Assembly (NCBI GenBank): GCA_964605705.1
Contig: CAZSDW010000010.1
Span: forward strand, 39,005 to 103,004
Source of the DNA: CAZSDW01 sp964605705
Lineage (GTDB): Bacteria > Fidelibacterota > UBA2242
DNA: 64,000 bases
Direction of reading: 5' to 3'
Below are positions 26,620 to 35,291 of the stretch, in pieces (position 1 is the stretch's first letter; each line of letters opens with the position of its first letter). The position numbers were made by a program, and so were the translations under genes. Below the pieces are notes generated by a model. It saw only the letters and a program-made list of their open reading frames with translations, was not told the origin of the DNA and did not search any database.

Positions 26620-27594
26620 TTACCAGTACGCAAACGGCATTATAAAGAAACTCCACCCCTGCACCCTGTCGGCAGTGAATTGTCCTAATTCCGAATCATA
26701 TTTTCGCCGGTTTTCATAGACACAACCGAAACTGGCGCCAATCATCCATTTCCAGAAGGGAATCGCTTTTCCATACACCATTCTCAAGCGGGAGATGCCC
26801 CGCTCACCATTGGAGACCGGATATTGAATCTGGAATTCAGCAACACTATTCTGCCACAGAGTCCAGTCATAAGCCGCCCGATTCAGGCGGTCGCGGGTAA
26901 AAGAAAACAGCGCCGTATTCGAAATTTCCGGCATCCCATAATTCCGGTAACCAAGCAGAATATTCCAGCCATGGGAAAAACTGCCCTGGCTGCCACCGCC
27001 TTTTAATTTCCATTCAATCCGATACCAGTTCGCCCGGAACAGGTTATTATTGAAAATCTCATACAAGCCGCCGGTCAGTACCAATCCGCTGGCGCCATCC
27101 GCCGCCATTACGAGTTCTTCCTGGTCATTCATGGTCATAAATGCAGCAATCTGTCCGGCGAACAGACTGACCGACCAGGGTTCCTGGTTCCCGCCACTGA
27201 TACTCCTGATCAGGTTATAGTCCTTGAAAACCGTAAATTCATCATAAAATTTTTTGTGCGAACTTTCAGTCCAGGAAGATATAGCCGTTGTGGGATACAA
27301 GGTAAATTCGATCAAACCATATTCCGGTCTGTACGAACGAAGCAGCAGGTCTTTATAAAGTTTGAATTCATTATCCAGGTAGATATAAACTTGCTGATCT
27401 TTTTTTATCTGATAAAACAGATTGGTATAACTGTGATAAGGACCCAGTGTCAGAGAGGTACCCAAATCCCTGTCAAACACGGTCCAGTGCTTATTCCATT
27501 GACCCAAACCGGGATTGTTAAATAAAAAAATAATCAGAACGGTTGCAAAAATATGGAACAGTTTTTTTATATTATGGAACAACGCAAGATTCAT
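26620..27594 (-). CDS. Exported protein, probable outer-membrane beta-barrel
   Basis: The frame is open far upstream, but there it would run antisense to the patatin gene. The ATG at 27594 gives a signal peptide (KLFHIFATVLIIFLFNNPGLG) and a 324-residue protein. The mature part alternates polar and aromatic residues in strands (NLFRANWYRIEWKLKGG, SFSHGWNILLGYRNYGM) and ends MPFAYW, consistent with an outer-membrane barrel. It is divergent from the patatin gene, 82 bp away. No family was recognised and no ribosome binding site is evident. Confidence 0.6.
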   Translation of the reverse strand: MNLALFHNIKKLFHIFATVLIIFLFNNPGLGQWNKHWTVFDRDLGTSLTLGPYHSYTNLFYQIKKDQQVYIYLDNEFKLYKDLLLRSYRPEYGLIEFTLYPTTAISSWTESSHKKFYDEFTVFKDYNLIRSISGGNQEPWSVSLFAGQIAAFMTMNDQEELVMAADGASGLVLTGGLYEIFNNNLFRANWYRIEWKLKGGGSQGSFSHGWNILLGYRNYGMPEISNTALFSFTRDRLNRAAYDWTLWQNSVAEFQIQYPVSNGERGISRLRMVYGKAIPFWKWMIGASFGCVYENRRKYDSELGQFTADRVQGWSFFIMPFAYW

Positions 27595-27676
27595 GACACT
27601 ATAAATTACAAATAAGTGTGCTTTTTCAAAATCCCAATATTTGAAATCAATCCAAAAAGATACCCGTGGGGGACAA

Positions 27677-28579
27677 ATGAAAAAATCCTTCGGTAAAGTG
27701 GCTTTGGCGCTCAGCGGTGGCGGAGCACTTGGACTCGCCCATATCGGCGCCTTAAAAGCATTGAAAGAAAATGGAATCCGACCTTCTATCATTTCCGGCA
27801 CCAGCGCCGGCTCTATTATTGGCGCAATGGTTGCCCGCGGTTTACCTATCGATGAAATTGAAGATATTGCCCTGTCAATCGATCTCAAAAAGACCTTACA
27901 GCTGTTATCGCCCTCCATTCCCCGAGGCGGCTTGATGGATCCGAAGAATTTTGTCACGTTTATGGAAAATATCGTTGGCAGGGATACGCTTATCGAGGAT
28001 TTAGCGATTTCCTTTATTGCCGTAACCGTTGACTTTCGGAATGGCAATATTCTCTACCTGAACAAAGGACGGCTGGTTGACGCCATCCGCGCCAGTATAT
28101 CCATCCCCGGCGTATTCAAACCTCTCGCCGCCAACGGATCACTGCTGGTCGATGGTGGTCTGCGTGAGAACCTGCCGCTCCGTGCATTGAAAAAATATCC
28201 GCATGACACGTTGATGGGAATCAATGTTTTGAAAACGCCACAGTTAAAATTCGAGGGACTTTTTACCGGAATCGATGTCCAGAAAAATCCGCTACACGCC
28301 GAAGGAGATTCCTTCCTCGAACGAATTAGCTCCGCCATCCAGATTGCAAAAACCAACCGCCTGAACCATCTGCCCCGCTTAACTTATATCGGTTATCAGT
28401 CGATCCTGATTTTACTGACAGAGTTATCCAACAAGGAAATCCAGCTGACCAATCCCGATCTTGTCCTGCATCTCAACCTGTCAAAATTACAAATCTGGGA
28501 ATTTTGGCGGGCAGCGGAAGCGATTGAAATCGGATACAACGAATCTAAAAAACAACTGCATGAATTTCTGAGCAACTGA
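27677..28579 (+). CDS. Patatin-like phospholipase (RssA-like)
   Basis: The start at 27677 follows a GGGGG ribosome binding site, and a further in-frame ATG upstream (27641) is less likely. The 300-residue product has all patatin features: the oxyanion loop ALSGGGALGLAHIGAL, nucleophile Ser43 in IISGTSAGSIIGA, and the catalytic Asp159 in LLVDGGLRENLP. It is a soluble serine lipase/esterase with no signal peptide. The length fits the bacterial RssA/YchK group. The natural substrate is unknown; lipid turnover is likely, and the nearby plsC gene is also lipid related. Confidence 0.92.
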   Translation: MKKSFGKVALALSGGGALGLAHIGALKALKENGIRPSIISGTSAGSIIGAMVARGLPIDEIEDIALSIDLKKTLQLLSPSIPRGGLMDPKNFVTFMENIVGRDTLIEDLAISFIAVTVDFRNGNILYLNKGRLVDAIRASISIPGVFKPLAANGSLLVDGGLRENLPLRALKKYPHDTLMGINVLKTPQLKFEGLFTGIDVQKNPLHAEGDSFLERISSAIQIAKTNRLNHLPRLTYIGYQSILILLTELSNKEIQLTNPDLVLHLNLSKLQIWEFWRAAEAIEIGYNESKKQLHEFLSN

Positions 28580-28856
28580 CCACTTGACTGTTTAATTCAT
28601 AAACCACTCCAGCAGGAGCCCCGCCGGGTCGGAGATTCTTCTGGAGGAGACTCTCCTTTCGAAAGAGCAGGGCGACATATAGGTTGCACCTGTAATTAAT
28701 TGTTGTTAAAATAATGTCAGAAAGTAGTATGCTGGGACAATTGCTTCAATGTCACGATAAAAAAACTCTCTGTAATCCTGTTACTTATATATCGTCAGCC
28801 AACCGGATCAGCGGACGGCTTGCCGGCAGACTTATCCAAAATGAATTGAAGGAACA
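28580..28856. other. Intergenic region before the sensory cluster
   Basis: This 277-bp stretch must carry the promoter of the PAS gene at 28857. It holds short palindromic pieces (for example around GGAGATTC...GGAGACTCTCC at ~28630-28655) and a TTGCACCT near 28685 that loosely recalls the core of the elements at 35041 and 42643, but too weakly to call a third copy. No gene is seen. Confidence 0.3.
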
Positions 28857-29471
28857 ATGACAAAAGACATTTATAGAGAATTTTTTAACACGATGGCTAA
28901 CCTGGTTTCGTTCAATGAAATCGTTTATTCCGGAATTCAAGCCGTCGATTACCGTATTCTCAAGGTCAATCCGGCTTTTGAAAACTGTCTCGGGATTCCC
29001 GGAGCAAAAATCGTCAACAAGCTGGCTTCAGATATATATCAAGAAACGCCGCCCCGGGATATCGAAATCTACGCGGAAATTTCCCGATCCGGCGTACCAC
29101 GTCACTTTAAAACATACCTCAAGCGGATTGATAAACACTTTATTATATCAGCCACTTCTCCGGAAAAAGGGAAGTTCATTGCCGTATTTTCGGATATCAG
29201 TCAATATGCCCAAACCTGCGTTGAACAGGAAGAAATGATTAATGCATTACAGGCGAAGCTCAAGAAAACCCGCACACTCAGTGGTCTCATTCCGATCTGC
29301 TCAAACTGTAAAAAAATCAGGGAAAAACAGGGCAGCTGGACCCAGGTTGAGTCATTTATCAGCCGCTACAGTGATGTGCGCTTTACCCATGGTATTTGCC
29401 CGGACTGTATGAAGTTGCTCTATCCCGGATTTATCATTGAAGAACAGAATGAAGAGGAGGAGCAACATTGA
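28857..29471 (+). CDS. PAS domain protein with C-terminal four-cysteine motif
   Basis: A 204-residue cytoplasmic protein. Residues ~10-125 form a PAS domain (VDYRILKVNPAFENCLGIPG). A short helix leads to a C-terminal cysteine module: LIPICSNCKKIREKQGSWTQ and later FTHGICPDCMKLLYP. The two CxxC pairs look able to bind a metal such as Zn. The same module closes the receiver protein at 53776, the last gene of this cluster. It has AAGGAA 5 nt before its ATG and opens the cluster. It lacks any kinase or DNA-binding domain, so output is presumably by protein contact. Confidence 0.8.
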   Translation: MTKDIYREFFNTMANLVSFNEIVYSGIQAVDYRILKVNPAFENCLGIPGAKIVNKLASDIYQETPPRDIEIYAEISRSGVPRHFKTYLKRIDKHFIISATSPEKGKFIAVFSDISQYAQTCVEQEEMINALQAKLKKTRTLSGLIPICSNCKKIREKQGSWTQVESFISRYSDVRFTHGICPDCMKLLYPGFIIEEQNEEEEQH

Positions 29472-29554
29472 AATCCACAATAGCGAAAGAAACGCCTGTA
29501 ATTGAAAAACTCTACCCGGAGTTTTTAAAAAAGAAAAATGAAAAAGCATCATAA
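29468..29554 (+). CDS. Possible 28-residue ORF between PAS genes
   Basis: A TTG overlapping the preceding stop (TTGA) opens a 28-codon frame that ends 3 bp before the next gene. Its sequence includes PVIEKLYPEFLKKKNEKAS, which recalls the tail of the preceding cysteine module (LYPGF). It could be a decayed duplicate of that tail or a coupled micro-ORF. No independent ribosome binding site beyond the preceding GAGGAGG (at 29455-29462) is seen. Confidence 0.3.
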   Translation: MKSTIAKETPVIEKLYPEFLKKKNEKAS

Positions 29555-29557
29555 TCA

Positions 29558-32500
29558 ATGAGTAAATCTATGAGCAAATCATCTGCAAAATTACCGAATG
29601 GAATTAGCAATGAACAACTGCGACTGATTGTCGAAAACGCCAATGAGGCGATTTTTGTCCTTCAGAACAACAGCCTGGTTTATTCTAATTCAAAAGCCGT
29701 TGAAATTATCGGCTATCCGGTAGAAAAGATCAGGAATACACCCTTTACCGAATTCATCCATCCCGATGACAGATCAATGGTTATGGATAATTATAAAAAA
29801 CGTCTTTCCGGAAAAAATATCCAAAATATTTACAGCTTTCGTTTAATCAACAGCGCAGAGAAAGTCGTCTGGACACAGGTAAATTCGGTGCTGATTCAAT
29901 GGAACGGAAAAGCAGCCGTCCTGGTTTTTGCAACGGATATCACCGCCTTGAAAGCCACAGAAGAATCGGTGAAAATCAGTGAAGAGCGCTATTACGATCT
30001 TTTGGGCACTATTCCCGATGGTGTCTTTGTAATCAATATCAAAGGGATCGTCACCCAATGTAACCGGCGATTTGAAGAACTCGTTGGCTATGACCGCAGT
30101 GAAATTATCGGGAAACATATCACAGACCTGCCCACGGTGAAAAAACAAGACCTGCCCCAATATCTCAAACTCATCGGCTCAATCTTCCGGGGACACAAAG
30201 AAAAAACTACCGAATTCAAATGGATTCATAAAAACGGCACCGAACGACTGGGGGAAGCCCGGTATAAGATTCGCAAAGAGCCGGGCAAAGTTCCGGAATT
30301 ATTCATTATTTTCCATGATATTACCTTGCAGAAACTGGCTGACAAAGCCCTCAAGGAGAGTGAGGAAAAATACAAAAAGATCGTCGAAATCGCCCACGAT
30401 GCCATCGTCATTCATACGGATGGTAAAATCGTTTATGCGAATCCGGCAACTGTCAGATTAAGTGGCGCGAATAGTATCAACGACCTGATTGGAAAACCGG
30501 TCATTGATTTCGTGCACCCGGATTACAGAGCGGTGACAATTCAAAGAATTCAGAAGCTGGAAAAGGGCGAAAATATTGCACCTGTTTTTAAAGAGGTTTT
30601 TCTTCATTTTGATGGCAGCCCTCTACCGGTCGAAGTGTCGGGATCTCGGACTACCTTTAATGGTAAACCTTCCATTCAACTATTCATCCGGGATATCCGG
30701 GATCATCTAAAGCAACAGGAAGCCCTGGTCGAAAGCGAACGTAAATGGCGGGAACTCTTCGAAAATATGCTCGACGGGTGGTTTTCCAACGATATCAATG
30801 GAAAATACCTGGAATACAACCAGGCATTTCTGGATATGCTGGGATATCCGGCTGAAGAACTGCGGCAAAAAACTCACCGGGAAATTACCCCGGAAAAATG
30901 GCACGGCTTTGAAGACGAGATCGTCAATAAAATCCTGAAACAAAAAGGTTTTACCGGGATTTATGAAAAAGAGTATCTCCATAAAGACGGCAGGATCATT
31001 CCGGTTGAAATATCGATTCACCAGATCAAAGATGACAATGGAAAACCGATCGGTACCTGGGGAATTGCCCATAATATTATCGAGAAAAAAGCATCTCAGG
31101 ACGCCCTGGCAATCCGGGAATTTCTGAATCAGATTACCCTGAAAAACATATCCGATGCCATTTTTATCACAAATGACCGGGGCAAATTTACCTTTATCTG
31201 CACCGACCCGGAGTCACTCTTCGGATATTCCAAGAGCGAGTTGCTGAAAATGGGCAATGTCTCAAAATTGTTCGAGATTGGTAAAATTGACACAACCCTG
31301 CTAAAAACCCGGGGCGAAATCCAGAATATTGATTATGCTATTACCGACAAATCGGGAACCAAGAAGGTCATTCTGGTCAATATCAAAAATGTCGCCATCG
31401 GTGACGGAACGCGACTCTTTACCTGTCGTGAAATTACCGATCGAAAAAAAGCCGAAATAGCGCTCCGGCGCAGTGAAAATCGATACCGGGTTTTATTCGA
31501 TACCGCTCCGGCGGGAATTATTACCGTTGATCCTGAAGGCAAAATCCGGGAAGTCAACCAGGAGATGCTGAAGTTTCTCGGCTCTCCCTCGGCAGAACAG
31601 ACCAAAGCAATCAATATGTTCACATTTCCACCGCTGGTCGAGGCTGGTATTTCCAGGTCCCTGCAGGAATGCCTGGAAACCGGCAACAGTTTCGTCTGTG
31701 AACATCCCTATCAATCAAAATGGGGCAAAAGTGTCGTCCTGCATTATCACCTGGCTGCGATCAAAGATGACAACGGAGCAAATATCGGCGTTCAGGCAAT
31801 TGCCCTGGATTATACCAAATATCGCCAGGCGGAAGATGAGTTGCGAAAAAGCGAGGAGTTCCTGTCCACAATTTTTAATTACAGTAATATTGGTGTTTAC
31901 CTGATAAAAGTGACCGCGGATGGGAATTATATTTATGAAGGGATCAATCCGATTCAAGAAAAACTGCTGGCTATTTCGAATGATTTTGTCAAGGGAAAAC
32001 GCCCGGAAGACCTCGTATCTCTACTCGGCAAAGAAGCCGTTGATTCGTTGCTCGCTATCTTTGATGAATGTGTGCAGAAAAAAGAGTCACTGGAGTCAGA
32101 ATCCTTTGTCCCGGAAGGTCCCGCGAAAGGCTGGTGGTTTAACCAGTTGAGACCCATCATGGATGATCAAAACCGGGTGATTCGCCTGATTGGCAATGGA
32201 ATGAAAACAACCGAATTGAAAGAAGCCCAAAGCGCCCTGCGGGCAAGCGAAGCCCGTTTTTCAACATTCACAAACCATATTCCGGCGGCGGTATTTATCA
32301 AAGACCAAGAGTGCAAAACTCTCTATCTGAACCGGTACATGCAGCGCCTGTTCAACGCAGATGACAGCTGGCTTGGAAAAACCTTCGCAGACATGATTCC
32401 CGGTGAAATTGGCAGACAAATACTCGATGATGACCGGCAAGCCCTGCGGACTGGTTTTATCGAGAAAGAAAAAACGATCATCGATCCGACCGGCAAGAAA

Positions 32501-35059
32501 CGCATTTTATATTCCCAGAAATTCAGAATCGAGCAACCGGACGGTCCGCCTATCCTGGGTGGGATCGCCTGGGATATTACCCGCCTGAAGGATACGGAAT
32601 CCGCCCTGCAGGAGAGTCAGTCACGGTTTTTAGCCTTCATGGACCATATTCCGGGAGGCGTCTTTATAAAAGACCACGCGAGTAAATTCGTCTATCTGAA
32701 CAAATACATGCACGACAACTTCAGTACCGATGATCGCTGGATCGGAAAATCGACGGATAAACTGTTCCCCGAAGAAACCAGCAAACGGATGATTCGTGAA
32801 GATCAAGCCGCTTTGGAAAAAGGCATGCTCGTGATTGAGGAGCCGGTCGAAGACAGATTCGGAAATGACCATATATATCAAACCTACAAATTCAGAATCG
32901 ATCAGGATGGCGGGAAACCATTGCTGGGCGGGATTACGATGGATATTACCGAGCGCAAAAAAGCAGCGGAAGCCATCCGTGAAAACGAACGTTTTCTCCA
33001 AAATACCTTCGATGCAATCCAGGATGGTATCTCGGTGCTGGATCGGGATTTGACGATCATTAAAACCAATCAGTGGATGAGTGAACAGTATGCTCACAAC
33101 AAACCGTTAGTGGGCAAAAAATGCTACCAGGCTTACCAGCAGCGTGATTCAATCTGCCCCTGGTGTCCCAGCGTGAAAGCCCTTCAAACCGGAGCAACAC
33201 ATACCCAAGAGGTTCCCTATCCCAACGAGGAAAATCCCACAGGCTGGATCGATCTGTCCGCATTTCCGCTGAAGAATGCACAGGGCGAAGTGACCGGCGT
33301 CATCGAATACGTCAAAGATATCAGCAAACGCAAAAAAGCCGAAGAAGCCCTGCGCAAAAGTGAAGCCCAGTATCGGGAACTTATCGACGGGATGATCGAA
33401 ACCGTCTGGATCATCGACTTTGACGGAAATTTGCTGGATGTCAACCACAGTGCCACTGAAGTACTGGGCTATACCCAAAAAGAGCTGTTGGACATTGGGT
33501 TGTACGGTATCGATTCCTCACTCAAGAAAGAAGCTATCCGAGCACTTGCCGGAGCAATGCCCAAGGATGAAACCCAGATGTTTGAAACATCCCATCGGAA
33601 AAAAGACGGCACGATCTTCCCCGTAGAAGTCTATTCCAGCCTGGTAACCTATCATGGAAAACCGGCTATTCTGAGCATCGCCCGCGACATCACCGATCGT
33701 AAAAGGGCTGAAAAACAGCTGCAAGAAAGTGAAGAGAAACATCGTCTTATCAATCAAAATATTCCGGTACTTGTTTATGCCGCCCTTCCCGATGAAAAAT
33801 CAACCAATATCTTTTTATCGGGGCAAGCTCAGGAACTGACGGGTTACAACAGTGAAGAGTTGCTTAATGACAACTCCATCTGGGAAAAAATGATTCACCC
33901 CGATGATGTTGAAAAGGTTTTGAAAGCGATAAGCGCTCACCGAAAGGCTAAATCGATTCTCAATATCGAATATCGGATCATAACAAAATCCGGTAAGCAA
34001 AAGTGGATTCATGACAAAGCCAAACCGCTGCTGGATGAAAACGAAACCATTATCCTAATTCAAGGATTCATGGAAGACATCACCGAGCGCAAGCAGGCGG
34101 AAGAGGCGCTGAAAAATCAGGAACATTTTATTTCTGCCGTCGCGGATACCAATCCGGCGCTGATCTATGTCTATGATATGGAATCCAACAGCAATGTTTA
34201 CAGCAATACGGGGATTGAAAAATTGCTGGGATATTCCGCTCCTGAAATACAGGCAATGGGCAGTGATATGTTTCCCCGGCTGATCCACCCTGATGATCTT
34301 CCTGGTGTCATTAAATTCCAAAAGGAAATCCTGGCAGCCAAAGATGAAGACGTTCTGGAAATCGAATACCGGATGAGGCACCGCAATGGAAAATGGGTCA
34401 CTCTGCACAGCTATGAAAGGGTATTTCTGAGAAATCCCAATGGTTCTGTGAAACAAAAGGTTGGCGTTGCTCTCGATGTCACCGAGCGCAAACAAACCGA
34501 AGAGGAACTTCACAGTTCCCGATATATGCTGCAGACCGTGTTGAATACATTGCCCACCGGTGTTTTCTGGAAAGACACCAAGCTGAATTACCTGGGTGCC
34601 AACCGCGCCTGGCTTGAAACAGTCGGAGTTGAATCAGTGAAAGATATAATCGGAAAAAGCGATTATGACCTGCCATGGGAAAAGTCTGAGGCGGATTCAT
34701 TCCGGGCTGACGATACCAAAATTATAGAATCTGGCTTCCCACGCTATAACATCATCGAGCCCTATTCGCGTGCCGATGGAACCCACGCTTGGGCAAAGAC
34801 CAATAAAGCCCTCCTGCGAAGCAATGACGGTCAAATCATCGGAGTGCTCGGTACCTATGAGGACATCACAACCCAAAAGCAGGCGGAAGACCAACTTCAT
34901 CAGAAAATAACCGAACTGGAGCGCTTCAACAAGGTCATGGTGGGACGTGAAAACCGCATGATCGAACTGAAGCAGGAAATCAACGAACTCTGTGATAAAC
35001 TGGGAATTCCTCATAAATATCAGGCATCGAATGATATAAATAACATGAATTCGACATAA
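29558..35059 (+). CDS. 14-PAS-domain sensory protein without output domain
   Basis: An 1833-residue soluble protein consisting of about 14 consecutive PAS/PAC units of ~125 residues (starting near residues 20, 145, 270, 395, 520, 640, 765, 900, 1020, 1145, 1270, 1395, 1520 and 1650), each ending in a DIT(E/D)RK-like helix with KAEEALRKSE-type linkers. Unit 10 carries CYQAYQQRDSICPWCP, a PAS subtype with a CxxC. There is no histidine kinase, cyclase or other enzyme domain. The C-terminus is a helix, ELERFNKVMVGRENRMIELK, nearly the same as the tail of the 8-PAS protein at 44884-48097. The last codons (NNMNST) lie inside a repeat element (35041-35257), so the original C-terminus may have been altered. 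Confidence 0.9.
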   Translation: MSKSMSKSSAKLPNGISNEQLRLIVENANEAIFVLQNNSLVYSNSKAVEIIGYPVEKIRNTPFTEFIHPDDRSMVMDNYKKRLSGKNIQNIYSFRLINSAEKVVWTQVNSVLIQWNGKAAVLVFATDITALKATEESVKISEERYYDLLGTIPDGVFVINIKGIVTQCNRRFEELVGYDRSEIIGKHITDLPTVKKQDLPQYLKLIGSIFRGHKEKTTEFKWIHKNGTERLGEARYKIRKEPGKVPELFIIFHDITLQKLADKALKESEEKYKKIVEIAHDAIVIHTDGKIVYANPATVRLSGANSINDLIGKPVIDFVHPDYRAVTIQRIQKLEKGENIAPVFKEVFLHFDGSPLPVEVSGSRTTFNGKPSIQLFIRDIRDHLKQQEALVESERKWRELFENMLDGWFSNDINGKYLEYNQAFLDMLGYPAEELRQKTHREITPEKWHGFEDEIVNKILKQKGFTGIYEKEYLHKDGRIIPVEISIHQIKDDNGKPIGTWGIAHNIIEKKASQDALAIREFLNQITLKNISDAIFITNDRGKFTFICTDPESLFGYSKSELLKMGNVSKLFEIGKIDTTLLKTRGEIQNIDYAITDKSGTKKVILVNIKNVAIGDGTRLFTCREITDRKKAEIALRRSENRYRVLFDTAPAGIITVDPEGKIREVNQEMLKFLGSPSAEQTKAINMFTFPPLVEAGISRSLQECLETGNSFVCEHPYQSKWGKSVVLHYHLAAIKDDNGANIGVQAIALDYTKYRQAEDELRKSEEFLSTIFNYSNIGVYLIKVTADGNYIYEGINPIQEKLLAISNDFVKGKRPEDLVSLLGKEAVDSLLAIFDECVQKKESLESESFVPEGPAKGWWFNQLRPIMDDQNRVIRLIGNGMKTTELKEAQSALRASEARFSTFTNHIPAAVFIKDQECKTLYLNRYMQRLFNADDSWLGKTFADMIPGEIGRQILDDDRQALRTGFIEKEKTIIDPTGKKRILYSQKFRIEQPDGPPILGGIAWDITRLKDTESALQESQSRFLAFMDHIPGGVFIKDHASKFVYLNKYMHDNFSTDDRWIGKSTDKLFPEETSKRMIREDQAALEKGMLVIEEPVEDRFGNDHIYQTYKFRIDQDGGKPLLGGITMDITERKKAAEAIRENERFLQNTFDAIQDGISVLDRDLTIIKTNQWMSEQYAHNKPLVGKKCYQAYQQRDSICPWCPSVKALQTGATHTQEVPYPNEENPTGWIDLSAFPLKNAQGEVTGVIEYVKDISKRKKAEEALRKSEAQYRELIDGMIETVWIIDFDGNLLDVNHSATEVLGYTQKELLDIGLYGIDSSLKKEAIRALAGAMPKDETQMFETSHRKKDGTIFPVEVYSSLVTYHGKPAILSIARDITDRKRAEKQLQESEEKHRLINQNIPVLVYAALPDEKSTNIFLSGQAQELTGYNSEELLNDNSIWEKMIHPDDVEKVLKAISAHRKAKSILNIEYRIITKSGKQKWIHDKAKPLLDENETIILIQGFMEDITERKQAEEALKNQEHFISAVADTNPALIYVYDMESNSNVYSNTGIEKLLGYSAPEIQAMGSDMFPRLIHPDDLPGVIKFQKEILAAKDEDVLEIEYRMRHRNGKWVTLHSYERVFLRNPNGSVKQKVGVALDVTERKQTEEELHSSRYMLQTVLNTLPTGVFWKDTKLNYLGANRAWLETVGVESVKDIIGKSDYDLPWEKSEADSFRADDTKIIESGFPRYNIIEPYSRADGTHAWAKTNKALLRSNDGQIIGVLGTYEDITTQKQAEDQLHQKITELERFNKVMVGRENRMIELKQEINELCDKLGIPHKYQASNDINNMNST

Positions 35060-35257
35060 GAGATGAATGTTTATATTTTGAAAAATAAACCGTTAAAACG
35101 GTTATTATTATGAGGTTTAAATTAACTCCCGAATTTCTCAGCAGGGACTCCTGTAGGAGAATTCGGGGGATGCACCTAATTTTTACTAAGAATTCAACTG
35201 TTTCAACAGTTTCCATAGGTGATTTCATTATCTTTCTCTTTCATCGAACTCACGTTA
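35041..35257. mobile_element. MITE-like element, copy A (inverted relative to copy B)
   Basis: A 217-bp element bounded by TAACATGAATTCGAC (35041-35055) and ATCGAACTCACGTTA (35243-35257), which are inverted repeats matching at 12 of 15 bases. Its core (35128-35216) is the reverse complement of 42684-42772 with about two mismatches in 89 bp. Internal hairpins include a CCCGAATT/AATTCGGG stem and an AACTGTT/AACAGTT stem. It has no ORF, so it would need a transposase from elsewhere. Its left end overlaps the last codons of the 14-PAS gene, and its right end lies 34 bp before the CheB-CheR start. Confidence 0.75.
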
Positions 35258-35291
35258 AATAAACAATCCAATTGAAAATAGAGGATAAGCA

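Noticed and set aside
27595..28047. Upstream extension of the exported-protein gene by 151 codons
   Set aside because: That part is antisense to the patatin gene and would bury the signal peptide.
28600..28700. Third copy of the inverted-repeat element
   Set aside because: Only short scattered matches to the core; no terminal repeats were found.
35041..35257. Complete insertion sequence
   Set aside because: No transposase ORF fits in 217 bp; only a non-autonomous element is supported.
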